64,000 nt of DNA, taken from NCBI GenBank assembly GCA_963844855.1, contig CAWJQP010000016.1, positions 62,001 to 126,000 of the forward strand. The letters are read 5' to 3'. Positions within the stretch are counted from its first letter, which is position 1; each line of letters begins with the position of its first letter. The DNA is from DASQDN01 sp963844855. Lineage in GTDB: Bacteria > Acidobacteriota > Terriglobia > Bryobacterales > Bryobacteraceae. Positions 1-10,400 of the stretch are shown piece after piece. A program made the translations under genes and the position numbers. Below the pieces are notes generated by a model. That model saw only the letters and a list, made by a program, of their open reading frames with translations. It did not search any database and was not told the origin of the DNA.

Positions 1-66
1 GCCTGTTATTCCCGTCTGGCAGGACGTAGTTTCAGTAACTTCCAGTGATAAGTAGGAGGCAAGAAG

Positions 67-89
67 TTCGAATCCCTCCCTCTCCGCCA
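67..89 (+). other. tRNA-Ser-like 3' end, possible attachment-site remnant
   Basis: These 23 bases match the usual 3' end of a bacterial tRNA-Ser: T-loop TTCGAAT, the 3' half of the T stem (CCCTC), an acceptor strand CCTCTCC, a discriminator G and CCA. The bases just upstream (AGAAG) do not pair with CCCTC, and there is no anticodon or long variable arm before them, so this is not a complete tRNA. A detached tRNA 3' end is what a tyrosine integrase leaves at the far end of an inserted element. The matching full tRNA-Ser would then lie to the left, outside the window. Chance similarity is possible over so short a stretch. Confidence 0.4.
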
Positions 90-104
90 TCCCAATTTCC
101 CCAC

Positions 105-404
105 CTATTGTTTCATCGTTCGCTTCAAACCATCCAGCGCTTCGCGCAGTTTACTGAGTTGGCTCTGTAGTTCCCGGCGTTTTTCGCCATGTTCCACATC
201 GGGCAGAAATCGCCAAATGGCGGAGTATCCGTTTTCTGCTTTGTTGAACGCCTGTTCCGCGGCGCCCAATTCACCGACTTGACGCTCCGTCTCCGCGATC
301 CTGACGAGGGAGAAGCACAGATCGAGGTCAGTTTGAAGGAACTCGATCCGAGATTGCTGAGTTCTGGCGTGGAGATCGGCCATGCGCTGGGCGAGATCGC
401 TCAT
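105..404 (-). CDS. Small hypothetical coiled-coil protein
   Basis: A 99-residue, highly charged, helix-rich protein without signal peptide or membrane segment. Residues about 5-60 (ADLHARTQQSRIEFLQTDLD and following) and the C-terminal third read as amphipathic helices, so it is probably a cytosolic coiled-coil or TPR-like helical hairpin protein. I have the impression of similar short proteins in Acidobacteria, but I cannot name a family or function. It is a stand-alone gene on the minus strand, 280 bp from the next gene. The overlapping plus-strand frame lacks any protein-like character and was treated as its shadow. Confidence 0.6.
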   Translation of the reverse strand: MSDLAQRMADLHARTQQSRIEFLQTDLDLCFSLVRIAETERQVGELGAAEQAFNKAENGYSAIWRFLPDVEHGEKRRELQSQLSKLREALDGLKRTMKQ

Positions 405-684
405 TTCAATATTGTCGCCCGCCGCGAATATCTACCTTTAGCCCGGAAACAGCGTTAGTCTGCCGCGGGAAGTTGAAGCCTTTTCCATAAACGCATCATC
501 GATACGCTGGTGGTCGATGAGAGCAGGCGCACGCCGGCCCAATGCGGAAGAACGCCGGAGAACGACATCGCGACCGACTGGACCAATTCGTCTCGAATTA
601 ACCAAGCGCGGTTGAAGTAATTCCCTGCAAAAAGTTACGATCGGCCGATTTCGCCAGTTCAGTTCGCGCACGATTGCGGCCAGG

Positions 685-1116
685 TTATTTAGCAAGGCGA
701 GTCGTTTGGTGGCCTGCAAGCATCCACTTGCCCTTAGACTTGACCCACACGTGGATCATCATCAACTTGTCGTCAAACGGACCCTGCGCATTCGTTCCGT
801 GCATGCGAACGATCGAATGCGCTATGGCGGAGTCGCCGTGCATACGCACAGTAGTGGAAGCGTGGTCGATCCCGGCATAGTTTTGCTTGCCCGTCTTCAT
901 TTTCGAGATGTACTGGGTTTTATCGTCGATGATGCCCGTCGAATGAGCGTAAATCAGATCGGATGTGAGCATCGCTTCCAGTTTGGCGAAATCTTTCGAC
1001 TTCACCGCTGCAGCCCAATCCTTCTCAGCTTGTTGGACCTGGCTCTCATCAGCGGAAGCAGCGAAGGAGGTGAAGGCCGTGCTCAACAATATCAGCGCCA
1101 CTTGTAGGATTCGCAT
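685..1116 (-). CDS. Secreted NTF2-like (DUF4440/SnoaL-type) protein
   Basis: 143 residues. The first 20 (MRILQVALILLSTAFTSFAA) form a clear signal peptide. The mature part follows the DUF4440 pattern: an N-terminal helix with AEKDWAAAVKSKDFAKLEAM, then LTSDLIYAHSTGIIDDKTQY, a strand with IAHSIVRMHGT and a terminal WMLAGHQTTRLAK. This is the cone-shaped NTF2 fold, which binds small ligands or acts as an isomerase-like scaffold; the substrate cannot be told. Length is normal for the family. It stands alone on the minus strand and probably acts in the periplasm. The family call is firm, the role unknown. Confidence 0.8.
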   Translation of the reverse strand: MRILQVALILLSTAFTSFAASADESQVQQAEKDWAAAVKSKDFAKLEAMLTSDLIYAHSTGIIDDKTQYISKMKTGKQNYAGIDHASTTVRMHGDSAIAHSIVRMHGTNAQGPFDDKLMMIHVWVKSKGKWMLAGHQTTRLAK

Positions 1117-1231
1117 GTTTGTAACACATAATCATGCCACATTTAGTCCTTGGCATGAAGCGTGATGACAGGTGCGGAAGTACTAAGAAAGAGGGGAAGC
1201 GCACGTAACTGCCCCTCTCGTTTGAGTGGAA

Positions 1232-2158
1232 TTAGGGTACGACTTCGAATCCAACCATGCCAACAAATTCACGGGACTGCGTCACAAGCCAGGCTTCGGC
1301 GACATAGCGGCCGACCGGAAGGTTCGCCACATTCGCAACGAACGCAAAGGTGCGTTCACCAGGCCCAACCTGTTCCCTTGTTAGCACTTGAACAAACAAC
1401 TTATCTGCCGACCACGTGTATACGACCTCCCCTTTGTCATTCCAAATTCGCATGTCGTTTCGCTGACTGCTAGGAAAGGTCAGAGTGACAGGCTCTATGG
1501 AACGTAGGGTGAGACGCCCAAGAATGTCGATACTCTCTGCCGCTTTGTACGTTGGCGCGTCGAGGCCGACTGTGAATGCAGTCTGCGGCGCCTCGGCAGC
1601 CGTTGAACCGGCGCGGCTGTAAGTCAGTTCATAACGAACCGGACCAGCGAAGCTCGTGGTCTCATACATCACAATCCCAAGTCCGGGAACCAGATACATT
1701 TGCGTGAGTCCCGCGTCGGCGCAGCTCTGCTCGAAGGTGAGATGAAGGGCGTTGTGCCACTCACCAGCGGGAGTCTTGATTTTGGCCGCTCGCGACTCAA
1801 TTTTTGCCGCTCGTGTGCACTGTTCAATGTCCACAGGGAAACTGCTCCCTTGTTCGCCATCGAATGCCAGCCATGTGCTTTCTGTCCCGGCGGTGGTATT
1901 GAACACGTTGATGCCGGTATCCGTGCTTCGTAAATAAGCCGTTCGGCCGAGGAATCCGACCCGGAAATACTCGCGATCGCGAAACGTTTCCTTGCCTTCG
2001 ATATCGATCGTTTGAGGCATTGACGTCGGTATCCTCGAAGTGCTTCGGTATGCCCAGGAATTTCCGGCCTGAAGGGGAAAGTAATCGGGCTGCGCGGCGA
2101 AAGAAAACGCCGCGGTTGCAAAGAACAGGTTAAGAGTAGAAGTTTTTATTCCAAGCAT
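1232..2158 (-). CDS. Secreted protein with C-terminal BsuPI-like domain
   Basis: 308 residues starting with a signal peptide (cleavage near FAAQP, residue ~22). Residues ~25-190 form a domain seen in secreted Acidobacteria proteins (YFPLQAGNSWAYR near its start). Residues ~200-308 resemble the BsuPI intracellular-proteinase-inhibitor domain: the strand VTLTFPSSQRNDMRIWN is followed by KGEVVYTWSADKLFVQ and a final beta strand. In Bacillus this domain inhibits a subtilisin-like protease; inhibition here is only inferred. Its start overlaps the 3' end of the upstream aldo/keto reductase gene by 29 bp, so the two may be cotranscribed. Confidence 0.75.
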   Translation of the reverse strand: MLGIKTSTLNLFFATAAFSFAAQPDYFPLQAGNSWAYRSTSRIPTSMPQTIDIEGKETFRDREYFRVGFLGRTAYLRSTDTGINVFNTTAGTESTWLAFDGEQGSSFPVDIEQCTRAAKIESRAAKIKTPAGEWHNALHLTFEQSCADAGLTQMYLVPGLGIVMYETTSFAGPVRYELTYSRAGSTAAEAPQTAFTVGLDAPTYKAAESIDILGRLTLRSIEPVTLTFPSSQRNDMRIWNDKGEVVYTWSADKLFVQVLTREQVGPGERTFAFVANVANLPVGRYVAEAWLVTQSREFVGMVGFEVVP

Positions 2159-3098
2159 GTTTTTTTAGTTTTTGTACGACGGCCTCCTCCAACGGCCCCG
2201 TTTCGGAGACGCGGCAGTTCGATTCAACGTTCCGAACCTGACGCATCCCAGGAATCACTGTGGTGACGGCAGGATGCGTGATACAGAAACGAAGCGCAAT
2301 CTCTGGTAGCGAGCCCGGGACGTCCTTAAGATCGGCCTGAAGAGCCGAAACGCGCTCGACGACTTGTTTCTTGCGACCGTCTCTGAAGTAGAACGCGCGA
2401 AATTCATCACTTTCGAACTCAGTGCTCTCCGTGATCGTCCCCGTCAGACTTCCTTCATCGAAGGGAACACGAGCGAGAACACCGACGTTGTGCCGCATTA
2501 CCGCCGGGAAGAGGTTCTTCTCCGGCGATTGGTCGAAAACGTTATAAATCACTTGCACAGTATCGATAAGGCCACTGGCAACCACACCGAGCGCCGAATC
2601 GGGCTGATGATCATTGATCGAAACGCCTGTGAATCGAATCTTTCCGTCGCGCTTGAGATCTTCAAACGCGCGCTTCCACTCCTCACGATCTAGCCAGCCC
2701 GGATCCCAAACGTGGAGTTGCTGCAGATCGATCGTCTCGACGTTCAGATTTCGCAAACTCTCTTCCGTGCTTCGCACAATATAGTCGTAAGGAAATACAT
2801 CCTGAATCTCAGAGCCAGGAGCAGCCGGCCAAACGCGATTCATCGGCGGAACCTTTGTCGCTACGAAGACCCGGTGAGGGGCGTCTTTGACGACAGATCC
2901 CACAAGTTTTTCGCTGTGCCCGTCGCCATAGGCTAGAGCGGTGTCGATAAAGTTCAGTCCCAGCTCGAACGCGCGGCGCAGGGCACGGACGGATTCGTCG
3001 TCGGCTCCGCCTTTCCATTGCTTTCCGCCGATTCCCCAGGCGCCATAGCCAATCTCGCTGATTTCGAGTCCAGTTCTCCCGAGCTTCCGATTTCTCAT
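2130..3098 (-). CDS. Aldo/keto reductase
   Basis: 322 residues from the ATG at 3098 (MRNRKLGRTGLEISEIGYGA). The frame stays open upstream to 3515 but that part is not protein-like, and MRNRKLGRTG is the standard beginning of the family. Expected features are present: GYGAWGIGG, catalytic Asp/Tyr in FIDTALAYGDG, Lys in FVATKVPP, and the C-terminal NADPH-binding region (TTVIPGMRQVRNVESNC). It should reduce aldehydes or ketones with NADPH in the cytosol; the substrate is unknown. It diverges from the plus-strand gene at 3159, leaving a 60-bp shared promoter region. Length is typical. Confidence 0.9.
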   Translation of the reverse strand: MRNRKLGRTGLEISEIGYGAWGIGGKQWKGGADDESVRALRRAFELGLNFIDTALAYGDGHSEKLVGSVVKDAPHRVFVATKVPPMNRVWPAAPGSEIQDVFPYDYIVRSTEESLRNLNVETIDLQQLHVWDPGWLDREEWKRAFEDLKRDGKIRFTGVSINDHQPDSALGVVASGLIDTVQVIYNVFDQSPEKNLFPAVMRHNVGVLARVPFDEGSLTGTITESTEFESDEFRAFYFRDGRKKQVVERVSALQADLKDVPGSLPEIALRFCITHPAVTTVIPGMRQVRNVESNCRVSETGPLEEAVVQKLKKHAWNKNFYS

Positions 3099-3158
3099 AA
3101 GCCTATGGTAAATCTGGGTCGCAACCAGCGCCGTTCCCCGGGAGTCAAAATAGAAGAG

Positions 3159-3938
3159 ATGTTCCGCGCCATCAGCATTCTCGTCTTCTTCGCCGGCTTG
3201 GTCGGCGCGGCCACGATACGGCTCTATCTCAAAGACGGGACCTATCATTCGGTGAAGGAATACGAGGCGAAAGCCGACCGAGTCCGCTATTACAGTACCG
3301 AGCGCAGCGAATGGGAGGAGATTCCGCTCGACTTGGTAGACCTGAAGAAAACGGAATCGGAAAAGAACGAGAATGAAGCTGCGCGCAAGGCGGACGCGGC
3401 TGCTATGGACGCCGAGGAAAAAGCTGAGCGAGCCCAGCGCCGGGAAATTGAACGGATCCCAGTTGATCCCGGTGTTTATATGACGAAGGGTGAAGATCTC
3501 GTCGTCGTAAAGCAAGCCGAAGTCAAGATGGTAAATAATAAACGGCGCTCCGTTCTGAAGGCCATTTCTCCAATTCCAATTGTGGCCGGCAAATCGACCG
3601 TTGAATTGGACGGTCTGAAGTCAGCGTTTGTTTTAGAATCGGAGCGCCCGGAGTTTTATTTTCGCCTCGTAAAAGCGGAGCGGTTCGCAATCGTGCGAAC
3701 GAAGCCGGGTAAATCCTCGCGGATCGTTCAGACCCTGAACAGTATTCCCGTGTCTAAAGAGATCATTGAAGATACGGATATTGTCGAAACCTTTAAACAG
3801 CAGATAGCCGAAGGTCTCTATAAGATCTGGCCGACGAAGCCGCTGGAGAACGGCGAATACGCGGTTGTGGAGTACACAGAAGGCGAAGCCAACATACAAG
3901 TATGGGACTTCGCTATAGCAACTAGACTTGTTCGTTAA
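3159..3938 (+). CDS. Secreted hypothetical protein with charged coiled segment
   Basis: 259 residues from the ATG at 3159, preceded by an AGAAGAG-type ribosome site. The first ~18 residues (MFRAISILVFFAGLVGAA) are a signal peptide. A short beta part follows (TIRLYLKDGTYHSVKEYEAK), then a strongly charged helix (residues ~60-105), then a larger beta-rich domain. The start resembles DNA-independent 'SHS/SLA1-like' strands seen in other secreted acidobacterial proteins, but I do not recognise the family. It lies between the aldo/keto reductase (divergent) and the receptor genes downstream. Function unknown; secretion is the only firm inference. Confidence 0.75.
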   Translation: MFRAISILVFFAGLVGAATIRLYLKDGTYHSVKEYEAKADRVRYYSTERSEWEEIPLDLVDLKKTESEKNENEAARKADAAAMDAEEKAERAQRREIERIPVDPGVYMTKGEDLVVVKQAEVKMVNNKRRSVLKAISPIPIVAGKSTVELDGLKSAFVLESERPEFYFRLVKAERFAIVRTKPGKSSRIVQTLNSIPVSKEIIEDTDIVETFKQQIAEGLYKIWPTKPLENGEYAVVEYTEGEANIQVWDFAIATRLVR

Positions 3939-4006
3939 AGTCCTTTCTTTTCTTAAGAATCTGATTTACACTTTGACGAAGTCTTCGTTCACTGTTGGGG
4001 GGAACG

Positions 4007-7000
4007 ATGAAACAAGTCTTGTTCTGGGCGCTATGCGTAGCGCTGTCCGCGATTATTCTCGTGCCCGCATCCCGGGCGCAAATCACTGGAGATTTACAGA
4101 TCAATGTTCAGGACGCCACCGGCGCTCAGGTTCCGAATGCGACGATTACGGTTCGGAATGTGGACACGGGAGCAACACGAACTGGAGTGAGCTCTGCCGA
4201 TAGCGGAGGTGTGCGCGTCACACAACTCGGCATCGGAGAGTACGAAATCACTGTTGCGGCGGTTGGTTTCACGAAGGCTCAGTCCCACGCGACAGTGAAT
4301 AGCGGTGGCGTGACCACGGTACCGATTGCGCTCGAAGTACAAGGGACTTCGCAGGAGGTGATCGTTACGGATTCAGCGCTCACCATCAACACGGTGAATG
4401 CGCAGCTGCAGACAACTTCGACATCGAAGCAGGTATTGAACCTTCCAATTCCGATCACTTCCGGTGTACTCGGGTTGGCCGCGACCGCCCCAGGCGTAAC
4501 CCCGGTATCTCTACGAAATCCCTTTCTTGGGCAAGGCAGTTTCAATTCAAACGGCGGACGCGGTCGCGCTAATAACATTACGCTGGACAACTCCACGGCG
4601 ACCGATGTTTCGACAACCGGATCCGCGGGATTAGGGACTGTGCCACTCGAGGGCATACGAGAGTTCAATATCATTACGAATCAGTTCACAGCCGAATATG
4701 GGCGAAATGCAAGCGCTCAAGTTCAAATCCTGACCAAGAGCGGCACGAACGCGTTCCGGGGCACGCTGTTCGAATATTTCCGCAATGATAAGCTCAATGC
4801 GCGCGATTACTTCGATCGAACAGGAAAAGCGGCCGTTCTACGCGACAACAAGTGGGGCGCTGTACTCGGCGGTCCGATCGTGAAGAACAAATTGCTCTGG
4901 TCTGCAACCTATGAGCAGCAAAAGACGCGTGGCGCAGGAGCAACTCGCGTCGCTACGGTTCCGCGGCCCGAGCAAGTGGCCAACGCCGTTCCGACATCTC
5001 AGCAACTCCTGACACAGTTGCAGGTACCGACCGATCCAAGTGGGACGGTAACCAACGCAGCAGGCCTTGGGACAGATACCTGGGCCTTCTCGGGGAAGGG
5101 CGATTGGATCATTAACGATAAGGATCAGATCTTTATTCGCTATGGCAATCTGGACTCCAAGCAAAATAGTCCCGGCAACACATTCATCAACAACAATCTT
5201 CCGAATGGAGCGAGTTCAGTTAATAGTCCTCACAATGCGACAGCTTCTTACACAAGAGCGTTCAGCCCATCAACGGTGAACGTCCTTCTGGCATCCTTTG
5301 GTCGCAGTGCTCCGCTATTTCCCCCATTGTTCGACTTCGGTGGACCGGAGATCCTCTTCAGCGACGGCAACACAGCAAACTTCGGGATTGCGAACATCCT
5401 GCCCCAGGGACGCGTTCAGAACACCTATCAACTTTCAGATACCGTCACGCACATTGCGGGCTCACATCAGCTGAAATTCGGCGGCGACATTAACCGGATT
5501 CACGCAAATAGTTTTTTCGATTCCAACGTTCGAGGAACTTTGACGTTTACAACGCTCGCAGAGTTCACTGCCGGACGCCCGGCAGTCTATTCGCAGCGCT
5601 TTGGCAATTCTGTCCGCGGAAACCGTGTCTGGAATGAATTCTTCTTCATTCAGGACGATTGGAAAGTATCGCCAACGTTCACGTTGAACCTTGGCATGCG
5701 ATTGGAGGTTGCGCATGGCGCTACGGAAGTGAACGGAATACAGTCCAATCTGAATTTAGACAAGCAAGAGGCGTTGGGCGGAGCCGGGACGGGTCCTCTC
5801 GGAGGGTTTGATGTTGACGAGCCGTATCATGATACGAACTTCAATTGGGGTCCCCGATTCGGGTTCGCATGGAATCCGGGCAGGTCGAAAATGTCGATTC
5901 GCGGCGGATACGGGATTGCCTACGACTTCATCTTCCTCAATCCCATCACGAACGGCCGTTTTCTACCGCCCTATATGTACAACTTCAGCCTACCGGGAGC
6001 CGAAATGGTCGGCGCCAATTCCTATGAGCGCATTGTCGCCGGCACGTCTCAGTTCCAAACGGACGGCGCGGCAACTGTAGGGACATTCGGCACGACCATT
6101 CGCAATTTCGGATCTCTCGGGCCGATCGATCAGGGGCTCAAGAATCCTCAAACGCAACAATGGAGTCTGTCTGTTGAACGCGAACTTCGACAGGACATCA
6201 TCGGCCGGATATCGTATTCGGGCACCAAATCCAATTTCCTACAACGGACACGGCCGATCAACCTTATTGCTCCCGGCGTGTTCACGCCTCCGCAGACGCT
6301 TGCGGAAGAAATTCAGATGCGAGATGCAGGCGTTTTCACGCGCGTTGTTTCAGGACTGAATGCCGGACTGACGACTCCGACGAATCGGCTCGATCCGAGA
6401 TTCACGACCGTAGGTCTCGTTGAGTCGTCGGCGAATTCGAACTACCACTCGCTTCAGTTGTATCTGGCGAAGCGATTCACATCGGGCGTGAGTTTCAGCG
6501 CGGCATATACATTTTCAAAGTCGATCGACGATGCGTCCGACGCGCTTGGAGTGCTGGTGAACGACACAGCGCTTCAGCAGGATCCACGCAACAACCTAGA
6601 CAATCGAGCCGTCTCCCAGTTCGACATACCGCAAAGATTGGTCCTGACCCACCTCTGGGAACCGCAGTGGTTTTCATCGGGCGGCGGACTTGCCCGAGCA
6701 ATCCTTGGAGGATGGCAATTTAACGGAATCTTTCAAGTTCAGTCCGGCGCACCGGTGAATTTTCAGAGCGGCACCCGACACAACCTGAATGACCCGTCTC
6801 TTCTGGGCCTGCAGACTACCCAGCCTGGGATTACACGGCCGAACCTTATAGGGCCGCTTAACGTGCAGTTTGAGCCGAACCCCGGTCTTGGCGCTGCCAA
6901 TCCTAACAAGGTCACCAATTCGGGATTAGGACAACCTCTAGTTGGACATTTAGGAAACGCCGGTCGTAATATCGCTCGCGTTAATAGATTCCTAAACTAC

Positions 7001-7198
7001 GATTGGACGTTTGGCAAAGAATTCGCGATAACGGAAAGAGTTCGCACCCAGATCCAGGCTCAGATTTTCAATCTGTTTAATAACACGACTTTTAGCCGCC
7101 CGGGTCTGACATGGTCGGCTCCCGCGACCTTCGGTTATTACGCGGATACGGACACAAATTCGCGAAACATAACACTCGTAATGCGATTGACCTGGTAG
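4007..7198 (+). CDS. TonB-dependent receptor, Oar-like, with carboxypeptidase-regulatory domain
   Basis: 1063 residues from the ATG at 4007, which follows GGGGGGAA by 2-3 bases; an in-frame TTG at 3995 is less likely because it is part of the ribosome-site region. Signal peptide to ~residue 25. Residues ~27-110 are a carboxypeptidase-regulatory Ig-like domain (ITGDLQINVQDATGAQVPNA). A plug-like domain follows (GGRGRANNITLDN; GIREFNIITNQFTAEYGRN), then a long beta barrel ending in an aromatic residue (LVMRLTW), as outer-membrane proteins do. This is the Oar/SusC-like class abundant in Solibacter-type genomes and is thought to import large substrates or to serve in adhesion. First of three tandem paralogues. 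Confidence 0.92.
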   Translation: MKQVLFWALCVALSAIILVPASRAQITGDLQINVQDATGAQVPNATITVRNVDTGATRTGVSSADSGGVRVTQLGIGEYEITVAAVGFTKAQSHATVNSGGVTTVPIALEVQGTSQEVIVTDSALTINTVNAQLQTTSTSKQVLNLPIPITSGVLGLAATAPGVTPVSLRNPFLGQGSFNSNGGRGRANNITLDNSTATDVSTTGSAGLGTVPLEGIREFNIITNQFTAEYGRNASAQVQILTKSGTNAFRGTLFEYFRNDKLNARDYFDRTGKAAVLRDNKWGAVLGGPIVKNKLLWSATYEQQKTRGAGATRVATVPRPEQVANAVPTSQQLLTQLQVPTDPSGTVTNAAGLGTDTWAFSGKGDWIINDKDQIFIRYGNLDSKQNSPGNTFINNNLPNGASSVNSPHNATASYTRAFSPSTVNVLLASFGRSAPLFPPLFDFGGPEILFSDGNTANFGIANILPQGRVQNTYQLSDTVTHIAGSHQLKFGGDINRIHANSFFDSNVRGTLTFTTLAEFTAGRPAVYSQRFGNSVRGNRVWNEFFFIQDDWKVSPTFTLNLGMRLEVAHGATEVNGIQSNLNLDKQEALGGAGTGPLGGFDVDEPYHDTNFNWGPRFGFAWNPGRSKMSIRGGYGIAYDFIFLNPITNGRFLPPYMYNFSLPGAEMVGANSYERIVAGTSQFQTDGAATVGTFGTTIRNFGSLGPIDQGLKNPQTQQWSLSVERELRQDIIGRISYSGTKSNFLQRTRPINLIAPGVFTPPQTLAEEIQMRDAGVFTRVVSGLNAGLTTPTNRLDPRFTTVGLVESSANSNYHSLQLYLAKRFTSGVSFSAAYTFSKSIDDASDALGVLVNDTALQQDPRNNLDNRAVSQFDIPQRLVLTHLWEPQWFSSGGGLARAILGGWQFNGIFQVQSGAPVNFQSGTRHNLNDPSLLGLQTTQPGITRPNLIGPLNVQFEPNPGLGAANPNKVTNSGLGQPLVGHLGNAGRNIARVNRFLNYDWTFGKEFAITERVRTQIQAQIFNLFNNTTFSRPGLTWSAPATFGYYADTDTNSRNITLVMRLTW

Positions 7199-7416
7199 CA
7201 GCCGCCATTCCAGAACGAATTTTGCTAGAGTGGTAACACTTTTTTTGTTGGGGAACCAGTAGCCGTAAAGATCCAGATCGGGGCCGCATGTCCTTTGCCC
7301 CTACCGGCCCGTTTGTGTTCCGGTCCGCGTTGGCCCTCGTCTCGACCGTCTGTTTCTGTTGCAACCAGGCGCCCCTCCGTAGCAGACAGCAATTCAGATG
7401 GGAAAGGCTATCGACG

Positions 7417-10400
7417 ATGCAAACGCCAGGTGGGGCTAATAAGCCTGCTCTCCTAATTGGCCTTTTTTTATTCTCGACCGGCGCCTTTGGGCAAGTGGCA
7501 GGCCGGCTTGTCGGAGCAGTTGCAGACGTAAGCGGAAGTCCGGTTCCCGGAGCCAAAGTCGGAGTGATGCTGCGAGGCGGCAAGATTGCCGTTCTTACAA
7601 GCGCCACGAACGAAGACGGACTTTTCGCCATTCCAGGCGTTCGCCCGGAATTCTACGACTTGACGATCGAAGCAGCGGGCTTCACGCCCGTAACACTACG
7701 CGCAGTGAAAGTCGATCCGGCTCGCGAAACCAATCTCAACACTATCAACCTTGAAGTTGCCGCAGTAGCGCAGACCGTAGAAGTATCTGCTCAAATTCAG
7801 GGGGTCCAGACCGGTAGCGCAGAGATCTCGACAACTGTCACCAACCAGCAAATCCGCGACCTGCCGGTGCTCGACCGACAAGTGATCAGCCTGCTGACCA
7901 CTCAGGCTGGTGTCAGCGACGGACGCGGAGCCACAGTAATCAATGGCATGCGTACATCGTTCGCGACGGTCACCATGGATGGGATCAACATTCAGGACAA
8001 CTTCATCCGTTCCAATGCTCTCAGTTTCATCCCGAACCGCATCACTGTCGATCAAGTGTCAGAAGTGACGATTTCGACATCGAACGCAAACTCGACGCTC
8101 GGAGGAGGAGCGGCTCAGGTTAGCTTTGTTTCCCCATCAGGGACGAATAGTTATCACGGCAATGCCTACTGGTACAACCGGAACAGCGTCTTTGCGGCAA
8201 ATGACTGGTACAACAACAAGGACGGCATCGAGAAACCGTTTCTAAACCAAAATCAGTTTGGCGGCTCGCTTGGCGGACCTATAGTTAAAGACAAACTATT
8301 ATTTTACGGGAACTACGAAGTACTCAGGCTCCGCCAGCAGGAATTGGCAAATCGAACGATTCTGACGGCAGATGCGCGTCGTGGCTTCTATACGTATCGC
8401 GACAGCGCGGGACAGGTTCGAAGCGTCAATATTCTCCAGACCAAGGGCGTTCAAATCGACCCGCAAATCGCGGACCTGCTTACAAAGGTTCCGGGCCCGG
8501 AGAGCGGCAACAACTTCCGTCGGGGAGATAGCCGCGAAGACTTGCTTCGCAACTCGATAGGTTATTCCTACAACATTCGCAATAATCTCGAACGAGATAA
8601 CCTCACCGGCAAGGTCGACTACCTCCTATCGACGAAACACACATTCTCAGGTACGTACTCCATGAACCGCGAGCTTGTCGATCGTCCTGATCTTGAAAAC
8701 AGTTTCGCAACCATTCCGAGAGTTTCCAATGATGGCCGTCGCCATTTGTTATCGGTTGGATGGAGGTGGAACCCAACGCCGGCGTTGACCAATGAACTTC
8801 GGGGGGGCTTCAATCTGTCGCCGTCTCTTTTCAATAATTCCGAAGAGTTTCCGGCGTTTCTTCTAGATCGAACGACGACATATTTCGACTACCCGATCAA
8901 TACGAACACCTTGCCGCAAGGGCGGGACACAAACACGTACGCGTTTATGGATAACGCAAGTTGGATGCATGGTCGTCACAACATTCAGTTTGGATTTCAG
9001 AACCAACGTATCCGCACCAGCCCGTTCAACGATGCTGGGATTTACCCCGTGTACGCGCTAGGAATCAGCGCAAACAACACGAACGGTCTGACACAGACTG
9101 ATCTACCAGGAATCAGCGGAAACGATCTCACTCAGGCGAACCTTCTTCTCGCAACACTGGCAGGATATGTAACGAGCGCGACGCAGAGTTTCAACGTTAC
9201 GAGCCGCGATTCCGGATACGTGCCCGGCGCTACGGAACTGCGGAATTTCAGATACGACAACTATGCCTGGTACGTGCAGGACACGTGGAAAATGAGCCCG
9301 AAGCTCACGGTCACATTCGGACTGCGTTACGAATACTTTACTCCGCTGGACGAACGCGATTCACTCACCATTCTCCCGCGAATCGAAGGAGGGAACTTCA
9401 TTAACACGCTCCTCTCGAATGCGACTCTCGACTTCGCGGGGAATGCTGTCGGAAGGCCGTATTACAAGAAAGACTGGAATAACTTCGCGCCCAACGTGGG
9501 TGTTGCCTATGACCTTTTTGGAAACGGCAAATCGGCGATTCGCGCGGGGTATGGCGTCAGCTATGTGAACGATGACACTATCGTGGCTATTCGCAACACC
9601 CTACAGACAAACTCGGGCCTAAACACGACGGCTAGCATTGTGGGACAGACCGGCCGTGTATCGACGAATCGGCCAATCATAGCAACTCCCACTTTCACGA
9701 TGCCGCGTACATTCATGGATAACAACTTGCTTGACCCGGCTGCTGCTTTCGGATTGCCCGATCCTAACCTCGTCACACCGTATGTTCAGCAATGGAACTT
9801 CGGACTGCAGCAGGAAATCTCGGGCTTCGTATTTGAAGGCCGTTACGTCGGCAATAAGCTGACCAAGGGCTTACGTTCTTTCGACTACAACCAAGTGAAT
9901 ATCAATGCCGGTGGTTTTCTGGATGACTTCCGGCGAGCGCAACAGAACGGATTTCTGGCTCGCAATGCAGGGCGCGGGTTCGATCCCGCTTATAACCCGG
10001 CAGTCGCAGGCAGCCAGCCGCTCACTGTCTTCCCGTTACTGGGCAGCCAGGGATTGCTAACCAATGCCACGATCCGCGGACAGATCGAACGCGGCGAAGT
10101 CGGAACTCTCGCCCAGACCTACGTGACTAATCGCCTGAATGGTCCGATCAATTTCTTCGCGAATCCGCTTGCTTTGGGCGCGAATACAATGACGAACTAT
10201 AGCAACTCGACTTACAATTCGCTGCAGGTCGAGGTCCGGCGTCGCACAAATTTCGGCGCTCAGTTTCAGGCAAACTATACGTGGTCGAAAGTCTTGAGCG
10301 ACGCGCTCGGCGATCAGCAGACCCGGTTTGAAGCATTCCTCGATATGAACAACGCAGCGCTCGAGCGCGCCCGGGCGCCTTTCGATATCACCCACGCCAT

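Noticed and set aside
438..719. Minus-strand 93-codon frame between two genes
   Set aside because: Arg/Leu-rich, overlaps the end of the NTF2-like gene, no recognisable features.
3099..3515. Upstream extension of the aldo/keto reductase
   Set aside because: The frame is open but the extra residues are not family-like and overlap the divergent gene; MRNRKLGRTG is the normal start.
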